From JANXQE01 sp035651635 (GTDB taxonomy: Bacteria; Verrucomicrobiota; Verrucomicrobiia; Limisphaerales; UBA8199), in NCBI GenBank assembly GCA_035651635.1, contig DASRFK010000250.1, forward strand, positions 1-36,348: a stretch of DNA of 36,348 nt, written 5' to 3'. Made by a program: the position numbers and the translations under genes. The notes beneath the pieces are model-generated. The model was not told where the DNA came from. It saw only the letters and a program-made list of their open reading frames with translations, and searched no databases. Position 1 is the first letter of the stretch; each line of letters begins with the position of its first letter. Positions 31,556 through 36,348 of the stretch are shown in pieces.

Positions 31556-31677
31556 CAGAGGCGTAACGTACCCAAAGTCAGCCGGCGAGGGAATAGGGGC
31601 GGGGCCGAGAGTTTTGTAAGCCCGCGCCTACACCTGCCCGGTCGTTTGGGAGCGCTCGTGCGAGATCGCTTGCGAGC

Positions 31678-31790
31678 GTGTTTTAAAATGCGGTTTGGAG
31701 TCCCGCCTTTAGGCGGTTTTGGCGCCGGGCCGCCTGAAGGCGGGACTCCGAACCCCATAGGCCCACGCCAAAGCCGGATTTTAAAACACA
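31678..31790. repeat. GGAGTCC..GGCGG palindrome nested inside a TGTTTTAAAAT inverted repeat
   Basis: The inner element runs from GGTTTGGAGTCCCGCC (31692 on) to GGCGGGACTCCGAACC (ending 31754), with CCGCCTTTAGGCGG hairpins inside. It is flanked by GTGTTTTAAAAT (31678-31689) and its inverted match ATTTTAAAACACA (31778-31790). It is located 39 bases downstream of the minus-strand response-regulator stop. The same inner element within a different outer repeat is at 18416. The remaining DNA in the 31304-31828 gap shows nothing further that I can support. Confidence 0.8.
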
Positions 31791-31828
31791 CTCCGCGAGC
31801 CTGAGGACAAGTGCAGCTCCGCGCCTCG

Positions 31829-32479
31829 CTATCCGTCAATGTCACCACCGGTCGCGCGGTCGGTCAGACGGTGCTCGAGCGCGTAGTGGACCAACTCGAC
31901 GTCATTCTTTACTCCGAGCTTCTCCCAGATACGGGTGTGAAAGGTGCTGATTGTTTTGGCGCTGAGCGACAACTCGGTCGCCACCTCCTTGAGCGATTTG
32001 CCCGACACCAGCAGGCGCATAACCTGGAATTCCCGGTCGGAAAGTTTTTCGTGCGGCAAGACAGCGGCCCGCCCGGCATCCGCAGCGAGGATTTCCGCCA
32101 AGGTCGCGCTGACGTACTTGCCGCCTTGCAGGATCTTGCGAACGGCCTGAACCAGGTGTTCGGGCGCCGCTTGTTTGTTGAGGTAACCGCTCGCACCAGC
32201 TCGCAGCACACGCACCGCCAACTGCTCCTCCGGCGCACTGCTGAGCACCAGCACGGGCGGACGCGGGTTCATTTGCCGCACCGTATCCAACACATCCAGC
32301 CCGCTGCGCCCGGGCATAAATACATCCAGCACCACGACATCGCATGGTTGCTTCAGGGAATCAACGGTTTCCTGAGTGGTTCCGGCTTCGCAAAACTCTG
32401 CCTCGGGGAATTCCTCGGACAGAATTTGTTTCAAGCCCTGGCGCAGGAGCGAGTGGTCATCGGCGAGCAGGATTCTCAT
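31829..32479 (-). CDS. NarL/FixJ-type response regulator
   Basis: The 216-residue protein has a receiver domain (MRILLADDHSLLRQG, phospho-acceptor D52 in VVVLDVFMPG) and a C-terminal LuxR-type helix-turn-helix (LSDREFQVMRLLVSGKSLKE, then KTISTFHTRIWEKLGV). It would bind DNA as a dimer when phosphorylated. It is divergent from a histidine kinase gene 140 bases away and transcribed towards the actA operon, though separated from it by 525 bases with a repeat. A second response regulator follows the kinase, so one kinase may serve two regulators. Confidence 0.93.
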   Translation of the reverse strand: MRILLADDHSLLRQGLKQILSEEFPEAEFCEAGTTQETVDSLKQPCDVVVLDVFMPGRSGLDVLDTVRQMNPRPPVLVLSSAPEEQLAVRVLRAGASGYLNKQAAPEHLVQAVRKILQGGKYVSATLAEILAADAGRAAVLPHEKLSDREFQVMRLLVSGKSLKEVATELSLSAKTISTFHTRIWEKLGVKNDVELVHYALEHRLTDRATGGDIDG

Positions 32480-32619
32480 GCTGAACTAACTCCAGGCGGT
32501 TGGCCTAAGAGGGTAGAAACAGGCTGAAAGGATAGTCCCTGGACGTCAATGCTAATTCCGGGTTTCGGAGCTTCAGGAAGTACATTTCCTTACCGACTTG
32601 ATTGTGATTCGATACAGCC

Positions 32620-33690
32620 GTGGTTCGATTACTTGAAAGTCTTGAGCGCAGTTCACGCGCGTCCTTGATCATTGCCGGATTGCTCGTCCTCTCCCTAATC
32701 GGTGTGGTGGACTATCTGACCGGGTTCGAACTGCTGTTTTCGGTGTTTTACCTCCTGGAAGTAGGTTTAGCCGCCTGGTTCGTTGGCAAAGGGTTCGGGC
32801 TGCTCATGTCGGTGCTCAGCGTAATCGTCTGGATCGGCGGCGATCTGGCCGCAGGGGCGCACTACTCGAACCTGGTGGTGCCGATTTGGAACGCGGTCAT
32901 TCTGATGGTGTTTTACTTTATCGTGGTCTGGCTCCTGACGCACCTGCGTTCTCTTCACAAACAACTCGAAGCCCGGGTCGCCGAACGCACCCTGGCGCTG
33001 ACCCGCGAAATGGCCGAACGACAGCGGTTGGAAGAGGAAATCCTGAAGGTGAGCGAGCGCGAACAAAGGCGGATTGGACATGACCTGCACGACAACTTGT
33101 GCCAGCACCTCACGGCGACGGCGCTAGCCGGCCAGGTCCTCGGCGAGCGCTTGGCCGCCAAAGCGCTGCCGGAAGCGGGCGACGCCACCCAGGTGGTGGC
33201 GATGGTCGAGGACGGCATCGACCTGGCGCGCAACCTCGCGCGGGGGCTTTATCCGGTCGAAATGGAGGCCGAAGGACTGATGTCCGCCTTTCAACAACTC
33301 GCAAACAACATCACTAAAGGCGCTAAAGTGAGTTGCGTGTTTGAATGCGATAAACCCGTGTTAATCCATAACGATGCCGTGGCAACGCACTTGTACCGGA
33401 TCACGCAGGAAGCCGTGCGCAACGCGATCAGCCATGGCAAACCCAAACGAATCGGCATCAATCTTACCGAAGACCACGGAGTCATTAAGCTGTCCGTTGA
33501 AGATGACGGCCTGGGGATACCCGAGGATTTAAAGGAAACTGAGGGACTTGGCGTGCGCATCATGGCGCATCGCGCCTCGATCATCGGGGCCAGTTTTTCC
33601 GTGGAACCCGCGCCGACGGGCGGCACAATCGTTGCGTGCTCCGTGCCCAGTGTCCGCAAAGGCGATCCCTTGCTCGCTCATGATCACTGA
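32620..33690 (+). CDS. Sensor histidine kinase, NarX/DesK-like (HisKA_3)
   Basis: The 356-residue protein has an N-terminal membrane domain of about four helices (LIIAGLLVLSLIGVVDYLTG, LFSVFYLLEVGLAAWFVG and others to residue 110) and a coiled linker. The HisKA_3 dimerisation/phosphotransfer motif REQRRIGHDLHDNLCQHL follows, with the phospho-acceptor histidine at about H157. The ATPase domain reads LYRITQEAVRNAISHGKPK, then VEDDGLGIP, and a C-terminal glycine-rich GTIVACSVPS. The start is a GTG at 32620, with no clear ribosome-binding sequence. No periplasmic sensor loop of size is visible, so the signal may be sensed in or near the membrane. The next gene, a response regulator, overlaps it by 11 bases. 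Confidence 0.92.
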   Translation: MVRLLESLERSSRASLIIAGLLVLSLIGVVDYLTGFELLFSVFYLLEVGLAAWFVGKGFGLLMSVLSVIVWIGGDLAAGAHYSNLVVPIWNAVILMVFYFIVVWLLTHLRSLHKQLEARVAERTLALTREMAERQRLEEEILKVSEREQRRIGHDLHDNLCQHLTATALAGQVLGERLAAKALPEAGDATQVVAMVEDGIDLARNLARGLYPVEMEAEGLMSAFQQLANNITKGAKVSCVFECDKPVLIHNDAVATHLYRITQEAVRNAISHGKPKRIGINLTEDHGVIKLSVEDDGLGIPEDLKETEGLGVRIMAHRASIIGASFSVEPAPTGGTIVACSVPSVRKGDPLLAHDH

Positions 33691-34354
33691 AAACAGCGCC
33701 GGCAAAAAAAGGATTTTCCTCGTCGACGATCACCCGCTCGTCCGGGAGTGGTTGTCGAATCTGATCAATCAACAACCTGACCTGACCGTTTGCGGCGAAG
33801 CGGAAACCGGCCCGCAAGCGATGCAAGGCATTCTCCAGCTCAAGCCGGATGTCGCCATTATCGACATCTCCCTGAAAGACTCCTCCGGTATCGAACTGAT
33901 CAAGGACCTTGAAGAAACGCAGCCCGGAACGGCAGTTTTGGTCCTCTCGATGCACGAGGAGTCGCATTACGCCCAACGCGCGTTGCGGGCCGGTGCCAAA
34001 GGCTACATCGTCAAACGGGAAACCACCCGCAAGGTCATCACCGCCATTCGCCAGGTCCTGGCGGGCGGCATCTACATTAGCGAGCAGTTGGCCACCGCCC
34101 TGGCGTCGCAGTTGGTTACCGGCAAAGGCCTGCCCCGGCGGTCACCGGTGGAACAACTGAGCGATCGCGAACTGGAGGTCTTCGAATTGTTGGGCCAAGG
34201 CCGAGGAACGCGTCAAATCGCCGAAGTCCTGAAAGTTAGCGTCAAAACGGTCCAAGCCTACTGCGCGCGAATCAAGGAGAAGCTGAACCTGGCCAGCGCG
34301 ACCGAACTGCTGCGCGAAGCAATGCGCTGGCACGAGAACCGGGACAAGGCTTGA
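33680..34354 (+). CDS. NarL/FixJ-type response regulator, second copy
   Basis: The 224-residue protein has a receiver domain (RIFLVDDHPLVREWL, phospho-acceptor D62 in VAIIDISLKDSSG) and a LuxR-type helix-turn-helix (LSDRELEVFELLGQGRGTRQ, then KTVQAYCARIKEKLN). The ATG at 33680 lies within the end of the kinase gene, an 11-base overlap indicating coupled translation. It is probably the direct partner of that kinase. The downstream efflux operon begins 91 bases later, making it a candidate target. Its sequence differs clearly from the regulator at 31829, so the two are not a recent duplication. Confidence 0.93.
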   Translation: MITENSAGKKRIFLVDDHPLVREWLSNLINQQPDLTVCGEAETGPQAMQGILQLKPDVAIIDISLKDSSGIELIKDLEETQPGTAVLVLSMHEESHYAQRALRAGAKGYIVKRETTRKVITAIRQVLAGGIYISEQLATALASQLVTGKGLPRRSPVEQLSDRELEVFELLGQGRGTRQIAEVLKVSVKTVQAYCARIKEKLNLASATELLREAMRWHENRDKA

Positions 34355-34410
34355 TGTAGTACATCGCCCTACACAATAAATAGGCCCCGCCTAATACCCG
34401 TTCGCGAACG
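34353..34410 (+). promoter_or_regulatory. Candidate operator region upstream of the efflux genes
   Basis: GATGTAgTACATC (34353-34365) is a 13-base palindrome at the end of the response-regulator gene, and CGTTCGCGAACG (34399-34410) is a perfect 12-base palindrome 35 bases before the TolC-family start. The heptamer AGTACAT also occurs at 32579-32585, in the region between the divergent kinase and first regulator. These are plausible binding sites, but no consensus is known and promoter hexamers are not convincing. Confidence 0.4.
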
Positions 34411-34445
34411 AACAGCTATTGTGCCGGTTCTAAGAGTCGAACTCG

Positions 34446-35771
34446 ATGAACCGCTTTCTCGCCAGTACGAGAACCCGGCCAGGGTGGTGTCTGACACTAT
34501 TGCTGACGGTGTTCGTTTTGAATGAGGCCCAACCGGCGCCCAATGCGCCGGCTACGCGTCTCTCTCTGAAACAGGCTCAAGACCTGGCCTTTCAACGCAA
34601 CTGGGATTTGCTGGCCGCCAAAAGTGGCATCGATGCCGCCGCCGCCCAATTAATGGTCGCAAAGGAATTTCCCAACCCGACACTATCGTGGTCGACCATG
34701 AAGATCGATCCCCGCGGCAATGCCACGCCACTGGGCAACAACGTGTCGGACCGCAGTTACGACACGATTGTCTCCATTAATCAATTAGTTGAGATCGGCG
34801 GCAAACGCCATGCCCGTCAGAACTCGGCCCGCGCCGGTATTCTTGCCGCGAAAGCACGCTTTTTTGACGCCCGCCGCTCGTTGGACCAAGGCATCACCAA
34901 AGCGTATGTCGCCGCCCTTCTGGCGGATGAGAACGAGCGTGTCCTCGTGGAATCGGCACGATCGCTGCGCCGCGAAGCCGATATCGCGGAAGCGCGGTTC
35001 AAGGCGGGTGACATTTCCGACGCGGACCGCAAACAGATTGAAAACAACGCGGACGTTTTCGACCTGCAAGCCAAGTCCGCCGAGGCTACAGCGGCGCAGG
35101 CTCGAATCCAGGTTGAGGTGCTGATGGGAGTCAAGGAGCCGCGAGGGAACTGGGTCGCGGAGGATTCACTGGAAAAACTTGGGCTCACCCTGACTACGCT
35201 GGAAGCTCACACCGGACCTGGCGCCCGCCCGGATGTTTTGGCGGCAGAGGCGGACCTGCGCAAAGCCGAATCCGAGGTCTCGCTTCAAAAGAAGATTCGT
35301 GTTCCCGACCCCACCTTCTCGCTATTTTATGAACGCAATCCGCCCGGGCCGCCCGGACCGGATACACTCGGACTGGGCCTGTCTTTTCCCTTGCCACTCT
35401 GGAATCAGAATCGTGGAAATATCAAGGCAGCCGAGGCCGCTCGCCAGCAGAGCGAACTAGTCCTCGGCAAAGTCAGCTCGCAAGCCCAGGCCGACCTCGC
35501 CAATGCGGAAATTGCGTACCAGGAAGCGCAACAGCGCTGGAAAAGATACCAGGACCTAATTCGGCCCCGCTCAGCCCAGGTGCGCGAGTCCATCGCCTTT
35601 GCCTACAGCAAAGGTGGCGCCTCCCTCGTCGATTTGCTCACTGCCGAACGCGATGACAATAACGTACGGCTGGCCGCCGCCCAGGCTCTGTCCGACACCG
35701 CCAGCGCCGCCGCGGATCTCAAGGCGGCGCGAAGCGTCGTCTCCGAAAGCGACATCACACAAGCAAAATGA
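34446..35771 (+). CDS. TolC-family outer-membrane efflux protein
   Basis: The 441-residue protein has a signal peptide (GWCLTLLLTVFVLNEAQPAP) and the TolC/OEP architecture of two long helical repeats: LSLKQAQDLAFQRNWDLLAA with later VAKEFPNPTLSWS, then a second set including FPLPLWNQNRGNIKAAEAAR and ASLVDLLTAERDDNNVRLAA. Such proteins form the outer-membrane channel of RND or ABC efflux pumps. The order TolC then adaptor matches the czcC-czcB or cusC-cusB arrangement of metal-export systems, but nothing in this protein fixes the substrate. The stop overlaps the adaptor start by four bases (ATGA). Confidence 0.92.
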   Translation: MNRFLASTRTRPGWCLTLLLTVFVLNEAQPAPNAPATRLSLKQAQDLAFQRNWDLLAAKSGIDAAAAQLMVAKEFPNPTLSWSTMKIDPRGNATPLGNNVSDRSYDTIVSINQLVEIGGKRHARQNSARAGILAAKARFFDARRSLDQGITKAYVAALLADENERVLVESARSLRREADIAEARFKAGDISDADRKQIENNADVFDLQAKSAEATAAQARIQVEVLMGVKEPRGNWVAEDSLEKLGLTLTTLEAHTGPGARPDVLAAEADLRKAESEVSLQKKIRVPDPTFSLFYERNPPGPPGPDTLGLGLSFPLPLWNQNRGNIKAAEAARQQSELVLGKVSSQAQADLANAEIAYQEAQQRWKRYQDLIRPRSAQVRESIAFAYSKGGASLVDLLTAERDDNNVRLAAAQALSDTASAAADLKAARSVVSESDITQAK

Positions 35772-36348
35772 AACTCTTTACCGCTCTATTCCTGACCTTG
35801 TCCGTTGTCTTGGCTGGGTGCAAACGTGAAGACCCTCCAGTAACCGCACCGGAGCCCAAGATCTCTGGTGATACCATTACCTTTCCGGCCAACGCTCGGC
35901 AGACCGCCGCCTTAAGCGTTGAGGCGGTCACACCGGAGCACTCTGCCGCCGTGCGCCTCACCGGCCGGTTGGTCTGGGACGAAAATGCCACGGCGCGCGT
36001 GTTCTCACCTTTTGCCGGCATCGTTCGCGCGTTGCTGGCCGAAGTAAACCAGCCGGTGACCAATGGCCAGCCCCTGGCGGTCATTCAATCGGGCGATTTC
36101 GGCCAGGCCCAAGCCGAACTGCGCAAGGCGGCCAGCGATTTTCGCCGTGCGGAACGCTCTCTGACCAGGGTCAAAGAACTCTTCGAACATGGTGCGGCTC
36201 CGCGCAAGGACCTGGACTCGGCCGAAGCCGATTATGCCAGCAGCGCGGCGGAGAAAGAACGCGCCGAGCAGCGGCTCGCCATCTACGGAGCACTCGCAAC
36301 GGCGACGAACAGCAATTTCGTGCTGCCAAGTCCGCTTAATGGCGTGCT
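35768..36348 (+). CDS. RND efflux periplasmic adaptor subunit (HlyD/CzcB-like), 5' part
   Basis: Only the first 193 codons are visible before the window ends. The N-terminus is a lipoprotein signal (LFLTLSVVLAGCKRED). A barrel/lipoyl-like beginning follows (FSPFAGIVRALLAEVNQPVT, then GQPLAVIQSGDFGQAQAEL) and then a coiled-coil hairpin (ASDFRRAERSLTRVKELFEH, AEADYASSAAEKERAEQRLA). The return half of the lipoyl domain starts NFVLPSPLNGV at the edge. This is the membrane-fusion adaptor linking an inner-membrane RND pump to the TolC channel upstream. The pump gene is expected just beyond the window. CzcB/CusB-like assignment is inferred from order and lipobox. Confidence 0.9.
   Translation, partial: MKLFTALFLTLSVVLAGCKREDPPVTAPEPKISGDTITFPANARQTAALSVEAVTPEHSAAVRLTGRLVWDENATARVFSPFAGIVRALLAEVNQPVTNGQPLAVIQSGDFGQAQAELRKAASDFRRAERSLTRVKELFEHGAAPRKDLDSAEADYASSAAEKERAEQRLAIYGALATATNSNFVLPSPLNGV

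Noticed and set aside
31440..31560. RNase P RNA (the string GGAGGAAAGTC resembles its conserved segment)
   Set aside because: The rest of the RNase P core, including the conserved 3' segment, is missing within the available space.
31440..31560. Cobalamin riboswitch (CGGTGAA segment)
   Set aside because: The B12 box and the remaining conserved core are not present on either strand.
31811..32527. Plus-strand open frame (238 codons) opposite the response regulator
   Set aside because: Antisense shadow of a clear receiver-HTH gene.
1..36348. Prophage, integron or insertion sequence
   Set aside because: No transposase, integrase, phage structural gene or attachment-site pair was found; the repeats appear non-autonomous.

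Overview
The window is GC-rich, densely coding bacterial DNA, most likely from Verrucomicrobiota (a Pedosphaera/Limisphaerales-type soil or freshwater lineage). This is inferred from an Alternative Complex III plus caa3-oxidase operon, many palindromic dispersed intergenic repeats of the kind found in those genomes, and several proteins that look lineage-typical. No marker gene settles the taxonomy. There is no transposase, phage gene, tRNA, rRNA or CRISPR array that I can support.

Layout. 1-2.7 kb: surface polysaccharide genes (3' end of a probable glycosyltransferase, a SAM methyltransferase, a family-9 glycosyltransferase). 2.9-7.7 kb: a mixed set (POT peptide transporter, VOC protein, a 71-residue membrane protein, a Ser/Thr kinase-like protein lacking key catalytic residues, a DUF554 membrane protein, an unrecognised protein). 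7.8-10.8 kb: Ku and a LigD-type ligase, a two-gene non-homologous end-joining locus, separated by a tandem hairpin repeat. 10.9-13.0 kb: a Gfo/Idh/MocA oxidoreductase and a sugar isomerase/epimerase pair. 13.3-16.9 kb: a small conserved-looking protein with a possible regulatory hairpin over its start, DNA polymerase III delta', an O-antigen ligase/polymerase-like protein and a zinc-ribbon membrane protein. 16.9-18.4 kb: a secreted cyclophilin and DoxX.

18.5-31.3 kb, minus strand: a twelve-gene respiratory operon read actA-actB-actC-actD-actE-actF, a small membrane protein, SCO, then oxidase subunits II, I, III and IV. Nearly all junctions overlap by a few bases. It encodes a quinol:cytochrome c oxidoreductase and its terminal oxidase, consistent with an ACIII-caa3 supercomplex: electrons pass from quinol through ActB/ActC and the haems of ActA and ActE to the cytochrome c domain fused to subunit II, then to oxygen.

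31.8-36.3 kb: a response regulator divergent from a NarL-type histidine kinase and a second response regulator, followed by a TolC-family protein and the start of an RND periplasmic adaptor, which runs off the edge.

The most unusual theme is the repeats. At least six sequence families of short palindromic or AT-rich elements sit next to genes, and most begin 0-30 bases after a stop codon. Inside the respiratory operon two of them lie just after overlapping stop/start junctions, so the N-terminal reading frames of ActE and SCO now begin with repeat-derived sequence. Another appears to supply the C-terminal tail of LigD.
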